From Aquanectria penicillioides (Eukaryota; Ascomycota; Sordariomycetes; Hypocreales; Nectriaceae), in the NCBI GenBank assembly GCA_003415625.1, contig PYIU01000002.1, positions 6,262,001 to 6,326,000 on the forward strand: a stretch of DNA of 64,000 nucleotides, in the 5' to 3' direction. The stretch's first letter is position 1. Each line of letters begins with the position of its first letter. Shown here one piece after another: positions 48,640-59,680 of the stretch. The notes under the pieces were generated by a model. It was not told where the DNA came from and made no database searches. It saw only the letters and a list, made by a program, of their open reading frames with translations. The translations under genes were made by a program, and so were the position numbers.

Positions 48640-50641
48640 CTAATTCTGTGGAATAAGAGGTAGATTAAGCCAACTTGTTTCTCCACCAACGTGAATAGTA
48701 TTCTGACCACCAAAGATAGTTGGACTACGATCCTCTGGATCGTCATGCGAAAACGTTCCAACGCCCTGTGTATCATGGCCAGCTAACTCGAAAACGAGCG
48801 TCTCGCCAGGCTCTAGGACGACATTTGTTGGCCATACTTCAACGTCCACTTCGTATTTCTGATTTTCCTCTACATGCTGTACTTCAGTGCCAAAATAATT
48901 GCGATGAGGGAGGTATTCTCGGTGTAAATGGTGCCCGGAGTCGACCTTTCGAAGAGAGACTCTCAGCCATCCCTTGACAATAGGCACTGGATCTCCCATC
49001 GTCCCTGTATAGAAAATTTCCTGACCACTCTGATTAACTTTTCGAAGAGTGACGAAGAGGTCGATGTCAGACGGAGGTTGATCATTTGGGGACTTCCGCG
49101 AAGCTGAGACCGTAAGATGAGCAACTATATGGCCGGTAATTTCAAGTACCGATGGGGTTGTGTAACTGAAGACTATTGGGTCTCTATACACGAAATGATT
49201 AGTAAGATATTCTTCCATGATTGAGGAATTCCTAACCCGCAAAGAGCGTCGTATGAAATAGAAGAGACTGTAGCTTCGGGACCTCGTTTAAGTTTGAAGT
49301 CAGTGGTGAGGAAGAACTTTGTGTATTGAGTGTCTGGAATTGGCCAGTCAACTGCGTTCCTAGTTGGAAATCCGAGCTCTCTTTCGGGATCATCAACGCC
49401 AGCCTCTCCTCTGCGAAGGCATAGCTTGACTCGAGCCTGTTTCCCGGATTTCCATCCATCTTCGTCATTATCCTTGAGAAATGCGTTGAAAAACGAGAGT
49501 TGTAATTCTGCAGAGTGCGGGTAATAAAACGGCAAATCGTGTCTTCCTACAATGAAGTGAAGGAATTTGTACTTTGAGCTTGCACGCATCCAGCCAAGAA
49601 CATTACCACGCAAATGAAGTAGGATACCACCCTTATATAATGTTAAATCAGTGAAATTCCTGTATTTTGGGGGTTTTACTTACCCAATTTGCGACACTGA
49701 GAAGGGGAACTTCTATCTTTTCTGGGTCAAAGTCACGAGACGTGTAGTATTCCTCATCTCGGAATTTGTGCACTTTTGTGTCCACTGTTTGATCCCGACG
49801 ATTTTCTAGGAGACTTTTTTCATCCAAGTTACCCTCAAGGGTGTCTTGACCCCAACTCCTTGCTGCACGACCCGGCATTCCATATTGATTTGGTTGAACA
49901 CCATTATCCCACCAGAATTCTGATCGTTGGCGGAGAGATTAGTATCAGACCAGAGGGAATGACCAATAGGAGTGAGAATCATACTAATGAACCGATCGGA
50001 CAAGATTCCACCGTGTCTTACTCTGTCACGATAGTAGTCACTCATGCCCTCCCATGGAATGATTGCCGATAGTCCTTTAGGCTTCCTCGCCGCAACCCGC
50101 CATTGAGTACCAGCATAATAGCTTATGCCAAGGAGGCCAACTTTGCCGCTGGACCACTCTTGTACGGCACACCATTCTATCACATCGAAAAAAGCTTCGC
50201 TTGTCCCTTGTGACATAGTATCAAGAAGCCCAGGGCTCTGTCCAGCACCCCTCTCATCTGCCCGTACAACAACATAACCTCTTGCGGTCCAATATGAAGG
50301 ATCTGGAGTTTCCCAAGAAGAGTGGTCGGACTTCATTTCCGTATTGAGCTGATCCCAACTCTTTTTATAAAACGTCTTATATGCTACATCTTTTCCATCT
50401 TTCGGGTTGGGTAAGCCAAAATAGTCATGTCAGATTAGAAATAAAAAAAACGAGGCTCACATGGTCCATAAGTTGCAATGACGGGATATTGATTGGCACC
50501 GAATGGAGCCGCGTCTTTAGGCATGTAAACGTTGCATCTCAGAATGCCCGTTTCATAAGTCTTCAATGGGATGTCAACATTCTTCATGAATACATAAGGA
50601 AATGAGTCCCTGTCGATTTTTGTGTGTTTGTTCTCGGCCAT
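48640..50641 (-). CDS. CocE/NonD-family alpha/beta hydrolase (first copy)
   Basis: Multi-exon gene from ATG 50641 to TAG at 48640. The N-terminal X-Pro dipeptidyl-peptidase S15 fold has ILRCNVYMPKD, RGYVVVRADERGAGQSPG, the nucleophile elbow GLLGISYYAG with its serine, and IPWEGMSDYYRD. An intron at 49920-49984 restores frame into FWWDNGVQPNQYGMPGR. A lid region follows, then HFIVGRHDLPFYY with the histidine, and the C-terminal galactose-binding-like beta domain (PF08530) with SDIDLFVTLRKV and NTIHVGGETSWLNLPLIP. The family hydrolyses esters, amides or acyl bonds of small molecules (cocaine esterase, glutaryl acylase). No signal peptide is seen. A second copy lies at 61914-63988. Confidence 0.88.
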
Positions 50642-50998
50642 ATTGAGATGTCCAAAGGAATTGAAGTCAGTGGAGGAGAGAGATGGTAGAATTCAAGTTG
50701 GATCACCAATTTACTTATGATGAAGCTAAGCTATCAGAATTAATGTATATTTCGTAGTCCGTACTACGAGCACTATTCATCCCTTCTGGTATTGAAAATT
50801 AATCAGTCGGCTCCACGCCCGAACACATCCTTGAGAGGGTCGGCTCGGGACCACACCACGGCCTAAAATTGACCTTGTAGAGCCAAGTCTAGCCGTTAAG
50901 TATTCCGGAATATTACCGAGACAGATTCTCATAATACCAATTGTTGTGCATAATTCTATTCTACATTTTCCCTGATCACCTTTCAAATCTATTCAATC
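50642..50998. promoter_or_regulatory. Divergent promoter with TCGGCTCCAC
   Basis: TCGGCTCCAC (reverse complement of GTGGAGCCGA) at 50807-50816, and a related TCGGCTCGG at 50840-50848, between divergent genes. Confidence 0.5.
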
Positions 50999-51470
50999 AT
51001 GGGCAGCACAGCGACTGCAACTAGTATTGGTCACCCTGACACTTTGAGATTACTGTCCGACTATGATATTCGACACTCTTCACCAAATTCTGAAAGGGCT
51101 CAAGATGGCTTCGTCATAGTAGCAGGTGATATTCGACGAGAGGCTCAGCCGTCAGACTTCGACTCAACCTTAGCCCGACATCCGCCAGTTCCTTGGCTTG
51201 TGACAAACCCAGAATGGTGGCCACAAGAATTTCGTAACGTCCCGGAATATCGTCCAATCAATCGAGAACTAGACATGAATGAAAGACGACAAAAGCTATT
51301 GTTCAGAGTCGTCGGGGGTATTATGGTTTGGGGATGTTCTATCATGGCGGTACGTCAACTCGACTACTGGCGGAAAATATTGAACGCCAGGAGCTCACAA
51401 TAAATAACAGGGTTGGGCGCAAGTTTGGCGTGGCACAGCAGGGAGATTCACTAACATTGGGAAGTCCAAG
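50999..51470 (+). CDS. Hypothetical protein with one membrane segment (3' end unresolved)
   Basis: Exon 1 (50999-51349) encodes 117 residues: a polar N-terminus, RHPPVPWLVTNPEWWPQEF, and a hydrophobic stretch FRVVGGIMVWGCSIMA. A 61-nt intron leads to exon 2 (51411-51470, GWAQVWRGTAGRFTN). After this, several acceptors are possible between 51529 and 51601, and I cannot choose among them. The gene may extend to about 51750. I recognise no family. It shares a promoter with the first CocE/NonD hydrolase, which suggests co-expression with the cluster. Confidence 0.5.
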
Positions 51471-51898
51471 GTGGGTGGCGAGTGGTAGACTATTAAATCT
51501 TCTGCATACCTTGCGGCTGGTATCTTCAGGATATATGTATGATTCGTATTCCAAGAATCGTATATCAATATGTTTTAATTGTTCAATTATCGCCCAGAAC
51601 GCGGTCCAGCACAATGGGTTGTTGAAAGAAAGTAGGAACTTGACTTCAATACCAAATATCTCGAGCTACTTGGCCCGGTCCCATTCTCGTGGCTACCTAT
51701 CAACGTATTGCAACCTATCCAATAGCCTATGCCCTGCTATTGTCAAGATCTAAGAGCTTACACATGTCAGCTCAACATATTGTAAAGAATATAAAAGGAT
51801 CGTTCGAACCCGAGGTACGTATCTGTTTGAACGCGTACATGGTATACTTTATTTATTCATTTGGCATATATACATTAGAGCCTCTCAATCCCAGGTGC

Positions 51899-52859
51899 CT
51901 AGCTGGTACTGACTATTACACATGTTGACCAATTCCCAACACTCCCCAAGAAAATGTTAGGTCCTTTGTCTTGTTCATCCCCAGCAGCTCCTGCAGCAAA
52001 TAATGCAGCCATCCAGTGATCATCTGTTCCATGGGCTTCTTTATATCTAGGATGCTTCATCATTTTCGTTATCGCTCTCCGAAGGTCTGGTCCTGAGTTC
52101 TGGGTTATTGCATCTTGCACCGATTGACGAAACTCCATAGCCCAGTTTCCTGGCGGAACTGGCTGGGCGAAATTATCTCGATAAAGAATCATCTGATTCC
52201 AATGGTTTCGATATAGATTATGGACTGATCCTCCACTGCCGATTACCAAGGTATCTTCGTATCGAAGCGGACGAATGGCTGCACCAATCTTCAGGTGCAA
52301 ATGCGGATCATAACGTGCATTCATAGACACGATAGTTGTTGGAAGCGGGAGGCAATGTGGAAACATTCGAATCACGATCAAAAACGTGTCATGAATCCAA
52401 TCGAACCTTCGGTTTGGCCTCGCATTGATGCCGGCAGCTCGCAGCATATCGATTACTCGTTGACCGCCCTCTAAGTCTGGAACCATGGTGTAGGGCATAT
52501 ACCGAGCTTCGGTTACACTTCCCACGGGGTCCTTTTGAGGGTTTGGATTCATACTCACATCCACAGCGTCTCCTGGCGCGTCCCAGTGGGCTCCCTGTTA
52601 AAAAGCATTGAAAGTTAGTAAGACGCACAGAATCTAGTCTGCAGTGGGGCCATACCATCATTACAATTCGTTTCACACCACGCCTCAAAGCTTCGTTTCC
52701 GACTTCTTCCCATATTTTAGCAGGTTCGGACTCTTCCCCAAGCATCATCGTTGACCCGTGTGCAAATAAAAACACCGGAGTTGGCGCTGAACGACAGGTC
52801 AGTACACGTAGGTGGAAGTAATAACCCTCCTCACCTTTGGGCTCTGGAATGCTTCCCAT
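51899..52859 (-). CDS. LigB/DODA-type class III extradiol ring-cleavage dioxygenase
   Basis: Three exons, 52835-52859, 52656-52786 and 51899-52594, give 283 aa, typical for DODA-like enzymes. Motifs: VFLFAHGSTMML with the first metal-binding histidine, VMMGAHWDAPGD across the second junction with another, and VIGSGGSVHNLYR with the catalytic histidine near residue 180, then WMAALFAAGAAG. These non-heme iron(II) or zinc enzymes cleave catechol-type rings or act on 4,5-DOPA-like substrates in the cytosol. Next to two FAD monooxygenases and hydrolases it fits a hydroxylate-cleave-hydrolyse route. It is divergent from the ALDH-like gene; the intervening promoter holds a near-palindrome. Confidence 0.88.
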
Positions 52860-52965
52860 TTTTTATTGAGTAGAATGTAGTGTTAAAGATGCTTAGAAAA
52901 GTCACATACATTCGAAATGTAAAACTGTAAATATAGCACATGCTAATATCACGATTTCAACACCA

Positions 52966-52986
52966 TCGGCCCCACTGCGGAGCCGA
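52966..52986. promoter_or_regulatory. 21-bp near-palindrome TCGGCCCCACTG...GGAGCCGA
   Basis: The site pairs TCGGC at 52966-52970 with GCCGA at 52982-52986 and mostly matches its own reverse complement. Each half resembles GTGGAGCCGA with one mismatch. It lies midway between the dioxygenase and ALDH-like starts, so one site could serve both genes. Confidence 0.5.
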
Positions 52987-53132
52987 GCCGACGCCGGACT
53001 ATCAAGGATGAGGCACCAGGTTTGTGATACGAACTGACACAAAAGTATCTAGGAGAATGTAGAATCTTGATGAATTCCTTGTTATTTTCTCATTTCAGAT
53101 TGTTCCATTTTTTTCACTTCGACAAGGCAACA

Positions 53133-54937
53133 ATGAACATTGCAACAGATCCGTACAAGACAGTTCATACTGCATGGACGGAAGGCCGCCTGGAGAATGT
53201 TCTCCAGCGTCAAAAGGAGCTAGCATCTCTACACGCTAGTATTAAAAACGCGACTCCCGAACTAGTGAACGCACTTTGCAGAGGTATACATTCTGTGACA
53301 GACGGGGTATCCCCGAATCATTACTTATTCAGTCCTGACTCTGGAGTAGACTTGCAAAGTTCCGAGGAAAGCGCTGTGGAAGAATTGCTTGCGGTTCTGG
53401 ACAATATCAAGCACCTATATGATGATTTGGATTTTCCCGATACCTTAGAGAAAGAAAGACGCCTCAAAAAGGGAGCCAATGTGATTGAAAATCAGGTCGC
53501 CTTGGGACCAAGTCTGATTGATGCATCTCCCCAAGCGCCTGTCTCGAGTTCATTGATCCCTCTGGCTGCGGCAGTTGCCGCGGGTAGTGCAGCGGTCGTT
53601 CTTCTCCCTACCGATACCCAAGTTATCAACATAGAGTTGCAGCGAGTAATTGAGGAAAGCCTGGACAGGGAAGCTGTGAGAGTTGTTCAAGACAATTCTT
53701 CAGGGATTCGCCAACAACTTGCCTCGCAATATTTTGGAGTTGCTGTACTCCAGAATCTTGACCAACGATTGAGCTGTGTTCCATCTCTCCATACATCCAA
53801 TCCTTTAATCCGCATCTTGACCCCAAACACCGGGTTTTCGGTAACATTTGTGGACCGGAGCGTTCAAAATATTCAGGGTGCAGTGTCTCATATACATCGA
53901 GCGGTGTTATGCACTCCTCGGCACAACCCTATCCGCGTTCCTCGATTATGTTTTGTTGACGAGTCAATCTTGAGCAATTTTGAGAACCTTTTAGAACAGA
54001 TCCAACAAAACGACAAGGAGCATCCAAACTTCGATAGATCCTCTGATAAGAACGACCGTTTGCACGATTTGCTGAAGGATGTATTTCCCTCTATCCATGA
54101 AAAGTTTCTCAACACTTCATCGCGCGCTCTCTCGCCAATAATAACACTGAAGAACTCAGAGTACGTCAAAGATACGGGATAATAGTCTTCGTCAACAATT
54201 TGCGCCCCCCACCCCCCCCTCCCGCAAAAAGAGTCGATACTAATGATCTTTGCCTAGTTCTATTGTTGCTGAAAACATCCGTGCAGTAGCGAATGATATT
54301 ATGGAGAGGGACAATGGAATTCTTCTTATCCCCATCAGAAGCTTAGACCATGGCATTGATCTGCTGAACAAACTGTGCGTACCTGTTTGCATTTAGACGA
54401 ACATTAACGGGTCGTCCGAAACGTTTGGGTCGATGCCAATGACAAGAACAGAAATAGGAAATCAATTTCCCAAGCAACATACATTTTCGGCGAACCAAGC
54501 ACAGCTTCCTATATAGGAGGCTTTTGCCAAACAAACAATGTCTTTGTTAACCACATCCCCCAAAGGTCCCTGGGTAAGTCGGTAAATACCAAATTTTCTT
54601 CAGCTTTTACTAATGGCAAAACTTCTATCCAGTCACAATTGTTCCTTCCTCGTCGACCGCTTCCTATGAGTTCCCATACCATGCAGGGGACTTCTCGATG
54701 AACAAGTCAACAACTCAAGCAGTTCCCAACAAAAGCCGAGAGCTGAATTTTAACGTAAAATCATTCTGGCCAGTAGTTTCACATCAGTTGCGGCTTGGGA
54801 AAATTTACCAACCAAAGGGAGGGAGACTGTCATACTTTGAGAGAGGCCTGCTTGTTGGGTTGGCCGTCACGATCTTAGCTCTTTCGGGATTTTCCATTGT
54901 CATTAACCGGGGTGTGCGATATTATCTCAAACGATGA
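53133..54937 (+). CDS. Aldehyde-dehydrogenase-like protein with C-terminal membrane anchor, probable pseudoenzyme
   Basis: Four exons, 53133-54160, 54258-54374, 54452-54573 and 54633-54937, give 523 aa. The start is ATG 53133 in a CAACAATG context; an upstream in-frame ATG at 53070 would add 21 residues. The fold matches class-3 ALDHs: AWTEGRLENVLQRQKELASL, LIPLAAAVAAGSAAVVLLP, REAVRVVQDNS, LCFVDESILSNFENLL, IPIRSLDHGIDLLNKL and FGEPSTASYIGGF. The usual ELGGKSP with the catalytic Glu is replaced by LTPNTGFS, and GQTC is not recognisable, so ordinary dehydrogenase activity is unlikely. It ends in a hydrophobic helix (GLLVGLAVTILALSGFSIVI) before a basic tail, like ER-anchored fatty-aldehyde dehydrogenases. 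Role unknown, perhaps a scaffold. Confidence 0.8.
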
Positions 54938-55550
54938 TGATCATTATCGAATTTTGAAAGCTCAAGGAGCAACCCTAGAATATTACGTTGAATTTAATTG
55001 AAACGAATCGAATCTCATACCCCAAGAACACGATAAGGTCATTTCTTGAATCTATTTTCCTTTGTTGCTGTAGTCCCCAGAATCGTATTGAGGCTTAAGT
55101 CGGAACTACTACAAGTATTTCGAAGTAAATCAACAGTAACAATATTGCAGCATCATTTTCCAAACCAGCGATATGTCCATTCCTATCGATTTGCAGCAAG
55201 AGGATTGGAAAGAATGGCTACCGGAATATCAAGTATCTGCTTTGAAGCGTTCAGCTTTTTTTCCACCGAGGTCAGAATAGGTTTTCGGTACTGAGTGGAG
55301 CCGATGGAGCCGTGCGGAGTTCATCTTTGTTTCTCTCCCTCTTCTTCTTTGAGTAGTCGCCCCATACATGGAGACGAAATAGTAGCTAGACCCTGATCCA
55401 TTCTCCGACCCCACACACCCGCAAACTTCAACTGAGATAAATTTGATAATATGTCTGAAGAATAGGTCCTTAATAAATCAATCAAAGGTTGAATGAAACA
55501 CAATCTCTAGAGTCCAAAGCCATCATTCGGTTAGAAGGCACACTGGAATC
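54938..55550 (+). promoter_or_regulatory. Cupin gene upstream region with GTGGAGCCGA
   Basis: 613 bp. GTGGAGCCGA at 55295-55304 is preceded by TCGG at 55285-55288, giving a TCGG-N12-CCGA layout. The site is about 250 bp before the cupin start. Confidence 0.5.
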
Positions 55551-56117
55551 ATGGGCATAAGTGTTGACACGCCCTTGAGAAGGGTAGTTACTACCCATAA
55601 ATCGTCGAAATCGGCAATTCTCTTTGACCAGTCCATTGAGCTTATTCCAGGCTTTGCCAGTAGTGCAGCTACTGTATGGAAAAGCTCAAAATATCCTGCC
55701 GAGCTGGTAGATCAAGACCCAGTCGGTGCGGGCGCGGAGATCTACACTCCTGGCTCACTAATCCGAGTAGTCGATTTCCCTCCCAACTCGCAGGGACATA
55801 ACCACCGTACCGCTTCTCTGGATTATGGAATTGTTTTGGAAGGAGAATTGGAGCTTCTTTTGGAGGATGGTTCACGGACAACGGTCAAAGCCGGTGATAT
55901 CATCGTGCAACAAGCAGTAGGCAGACACCTTGAGCACGCTGTCTTTTCTTTTCTTTGCTAATGTACAATTTCATCATAGACGATGCATCAATGGAACAAC
56001 AACACCCACCAAAAGGCTCGGCTCATCTTTATTCTGTTCCCCTCTGCAAAGCCGATTATAAATGGGATGGAAGTGGCTGAGTCCGGGGTTCCTGTCAAAT
56101 ATCTGCCAAAGTCTTAA
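55551..56117 (+). CDS. Single-domain cupin protein
   Basis: Two exons, 55551-55916 and 55980-56117 (63-nt intron), give 167 aa. The cupin-2 barrel has the metal-site-like segments GHNHRTASLDYGIVLEGELELLLEDG (H-x-H...E) and TVKAGDIIVQQATMHQWNN, with a third histidine. After the intron comes ARLIFILFPSAKP. Small fungal cupins of this type occur in aromatic polyketide and catabolic clusters as decarboxylases, isomerases or oxygenases. The exact reaction cannot be read from sequence. The ending PKS is not a peroxisomal signal. Confidence 0.88.
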
Positions 56118-56440
56118 ACATCAGGAACTATGCTCATAACATCTTTGATATGGCTTGAATAATTCATTCTTAAATAATCTTATTCTAATATTTAGGCTTT
56201 AAGTAGCTTGAACTAGATCACATCAAAGTTGGTCATTGTTCCCAATTGCTAAAACCAAGAAGGAAATATCACGATGTTAAGGATTGGATGGAGTCCAACA
56301 TAATGAAGCAACAGAATTACGGAAAGTAATCAGAATTGGTCCACCCATGTGTGTACGCTATCAATATAAAATTTCTGGTAAAAGCATTTCTGTCCACAAA
56401 AATCGAGATTTTATTCCATCGTCCTCACTTGCGTGTTAAA
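56118..56440. other. Short intergenic region between convergent cupin and SnoaL-like genes
   Basis: 323 bp, AT-rich, nothing recognised. Confidence 0.5.
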
Positions 56441-56974
56441 CTAGGTAATAGTCAATGGGTTCGCCTCGATGACACGGGTAACAAGATCACTACATCAAGA
56501 GTTAGTTAGCAAATAATACAAAATAAACTGTTTTAAGACTTACGTGTCCATATAAGCCCGTACTTGAGCAATTTTTCCTTCTTCGTTGAACTTTAGGATC
56601 CATGTATACTCATTCGGGAAAGTTTGGCCATCTTTCGTATGGGTATTAACGGCCTTAAGTTCTACAGCCGCTTGATCCCCATCAACAATGATATTTTCGA
56701 TGACTAGATTTAGTGGACTAGCCCAGGTCGAAGACAATGGTCGTGTGCCCTCTTGAAACTCTTTAATGGAGTTGTAGTGTCCAGATATCTTACAAAATGT
56801 GCCTGCACATAGTTGTTGGTCAATCGACTGATATTGTTAATAATTAGCTGTCGGGGTATGAGACATACCCTTCACAGTCCAGTCCACATCATCTGTGACA
56901 TGAGACCAAAATCCAGCCATATTTCCTTGGCTGATAGGCTCAAAGATCGCACGGATTCGATCAACAGTCACCAT
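56441..56974 (-). CDS. NTF2/SnoaL-like small protein
   Basis: Three exons, 56869-56974, 56544-56802 and 56441-56489, give 137 aa. The pattern fits SnoaL-like NTF2 folds: a helical start with IRAIFEPISQGNMAGFWSHV, VDWTVKGTFCKISGHYNSIKEF across the first junction, then the beta sheet VIENIIVDGDQAAVEL and YTWILKFNEEGKIAQVRAYMD, and a short last exon. Such proteins act as cyclases, dehydratases or isomerases on aromatic and polyketide substrates, or have unknown roles. It is divergent from the first FAD monooxygenase gene. Confidence 0.87.
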
Positions 56975-57395
56975 TTTTCAAATTTGAGGAGTATTTGGTG
57001 ATTTGAAGATGGACGCCAGGATGTGAGTTTTGGTTCCGGTATGTCTTAGTTGTGTTGCTCAATCAAATCCCTTTCTACCCTCTTGGTGCTAGAAAGGAGC
57101 TTTTGTGCTTGTTCAGAGCCAGCCCTGGCTCGGGTGTGTGGGGTAAGGAGAGCCGGTGGAGCGGAGGCACCCCAAATGATCTCTCCACAGGACATGTATC
57201 ATGAAAATTCCCAAATTAGGAAATGGCATCACGGGCTCAGGAAGAAAAGTTCAAGGTTTAATAACTACATCATCATGAGAGGGAAGTAAAAGTTCAATAC
57301 TCTAACTCTCTTCCTGTCGATGGAGAAGTGATCAACGTAGTCTAGCACTTCAAACTACGGAACCCTCTAATAGTATTTATTCTATCTATCTCAGT
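56975..57395. promoter_or_regulatory. Divergent promoter SnoaL-like / FAD monooxygenase 1
   Basis: GTGGAGCGGA at 57156-57165 differs by one base from the GTGGAGCCGA motif of the cluster. Confidence 0.35.
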
Positions 57396-58944
57396 ATGCC
57401 TCTTAACGTCATTATCGTTGGTGCAGGCCTCGGAGGTCTTGGTTCCGCGATCTCCATGGCCCGCGCTGGTCACCTCGTCAAGGTAGGGACTACCAATTCA
57501 TGTCCATGATTCAAGGCAAATAACATGGCAAGGTGTTCGAACAATCCGCTTTTCTGAATGAGGTGGGTGCTGCTATCCACATCCCACCGAACGCAACCCG
57601 AGTTTTGAAATCATGGGATTGCGACCTCGAGGATCTTCGGCCAGTTTTTTGTCAAAGCATCAAAGGCTATGACAAGACTGGGAAACCTCTTTTCAATGTT
57701 GCAGTAGGTCCTACAACTACCAATAACATATCAAAGTCTAGTCTAATAGATGCATCTCAAAGCAAACTAAGGTTCTTTACAATAAACTCGACACGCGAGA
57801 TGAGTGGCTCCTTTCGCATCGAGTCGATCTCCACAATACACTACGAAAGCTAGCTATGCAGGAGGGACATGGTGACAAGATAAAAATTCACTTGTCAAGT
57901 CGAGTTGTATCCGCAGTATGTTGATTTCTTTTTTTATTACTTGTGTTCCACCTTTGTTCGGCTATTTCTTGTCAAATATCTAACCATGCCTAGGATGCAG
58001 AGTCAGCTGAAATTATCCTTGAGAATGGCGAAAAGCACAAAGGTGATATCTTGATTGGTGCTGATGGAGTTCATGGAAGTCAAAATTCCGTTGTTAGACT
58101 CTCCGAATCCGTCTAACATGTGAATAGTCTCGAGTCGTCTCAGCAGTGACACGGGAACCACAGGAACGAAAGAGCACCCAACAGAATTGCTTTCGATTCT
58201 TAGTTTCTATGGACAGGATTAACTCCAACCCGCTTACTGGCCCTTTGTTTGCAAATTTGGGGCTAGAAAGTCAGCATGTGTATTTGGCCCACGATCGTCG
58301 CCTGGTCATTTACCCATGTCGCAATGGTACACTTCTGAACATCGTTGCACTCCATCCTGCGAATAGTGCGGTTGACGCAGGAGAATCAGCTTGGCTGGCT
58401 GGAGGAAAACTCACCGATTTGCTTGAAACTTACAAAGAATTCTCCCCCGATATTGTGGAATTGTGCAGCTTGGCTGAGGACCTGAAGCTCTGGAGCTTGG
58501 CAACCAGAGACCCTCCTAAAGTTTTCTACCGCGGAAATACAGTACTCGTTGGTGATGCTGCACACCCCATGTTACCTCGTAAGCTATACACGGATTACTA
58601 TTTCCTTGATCAAGTTATTAACGTATCTTCAAGATCAGGGACAAGGTGGGGCGCAGTCTTTCGAAGACGGTGCAGCGCTTGGTGCTCTTTTCCCTCGTGA
58701 TACGACGCCAGATCAAGTCTCTAAAAGGCTAGAGCTTTACAACAAGGTCCGATACGGCCGTGCAGTAACCGTCATGTTTATGTCACGGGTTAATGATGAA
58801 CGGCGCGGGGAGATGATGGATGATCTCCGCAAATATGTCCCCGATGCGCAACTTCCTGAGGATATGTTTGAATACACCTGGGATTCTTACCCAATCAGGG
58901 ATGCTTTGCGGGAACTTGACGCTTCAGCAGCTGGAGAATTGTAG
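57396..58944 (+). CDS. FAD-dependent monooxygenase 1 (salicylate-hydroxylase-like); one uncertain junction
   Basis: Multi-exon gene starting MPLNVIIVGAGLGGLGSAIS, a clear GxGxxG FAD site, with exon 1 at 57396-57482. Later blocks are VFEQSAFLNEVGAAIHIPPN, LLSHRVDLHNTLRKLA, DILIGADGVH (the GD/DG motif), LVIYPCRNGTLLNIVALHP, and NTVLVGDAAHPMLP joined to HQGQGGAQSFEDGAALG. This order matches class A flavoprotein aromatic hydroxylases. The intron around 57707-57767 can be placed in frame. The join after GADGVH (58070-58126) needs either a 38-nt or a non-standard intron, so a small deletion or decay there is possible. It would hydroxylate an aromatic acid or phenol with NAD(P)H and oxygen. Confidence 0.82.
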
Positions 58945-59680
58945 TCATTCAGTTTGAATAAAACAGAATCGTTTATTTAGATGTGCACGTTCGTGAGTGG
59001 TGGCCTGAACTTGGTGTAACTCAAAGTCTTTCTATATTTCCTTCAAGCCTTCTAAACTCTTTGGAAGATCATACAGTCTGCTTAGATTGGTCACGATGTC
59101 CCCCTAAAGGGGCACTTCGGCCCAATAACCGAACAAGATCTTCTCGATCCATTCGAAGCAGCCATTTCTAATAGAAAAAGAAATGAGAAAACTTGAAGCC
59201 GAGAGATTCGTGATTTTCTTCCATGGGTTAATTCTCCCTCAACAATCATTACACACGTTTTCTATTCACCTCCTCCATCCCGTTCAATTTGCTTTCGAGG
59301 TTCATATAAATAGAATATCAAGGCATGTGACAAACCAAATACGCAGCCCCCCAGACATTCAAAATATCGCAATCGTCATTCATTTAATTTCAGTCACTTC
59401 CGAGTGGAGGTTCCAAGGTCCGAAACATGGTCACACATGATCACAGCTTACTCGGGATATCTGGTCGGCGCCCCACCGGGTAAGAATGTGGAGATGGACT
59501 CGGGCTTTCACGCCGACGTGGGCCGGTGACAATACAAACAAGTTTTTGAGGAGCAGTATCCTGAATTAGGGCTGAATGAAATGTGTCCCTATCCAGAACT
59601 TGAAATTCTATGCACTCATTTTCTCCGAATATAAAAATCAAATTACTCCCATCCTCCAGTTATTACATACAAAAGAAACT
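58945..59680 (+). promoter_or_regulatory. Intergenic region upstream of FAD monooxygenase 2
   Basis: 736 bp with no supported gene. TCGGCGCCCCAC at 59465-59476 is a looser version of TCGGCTCCAC with two extra bases. Confidence 0.35.

Noticed and set aside
49900..49990. Apparent frameshift in the first CocE/NonD hydrolase
   Set aside because: A 65-nt intron at 49920-49984 (GTATGA...CAG with an ACTAAT branch site) restores the frame exactly.
53067..53132. Upstream start for the ALDH-like protein
   Set aside because: The added residues are hydrophobic and unlike the family; the ATG at 53133 has the better context and gives the usual ALDH N-terminus. It is kept only as an alternative.
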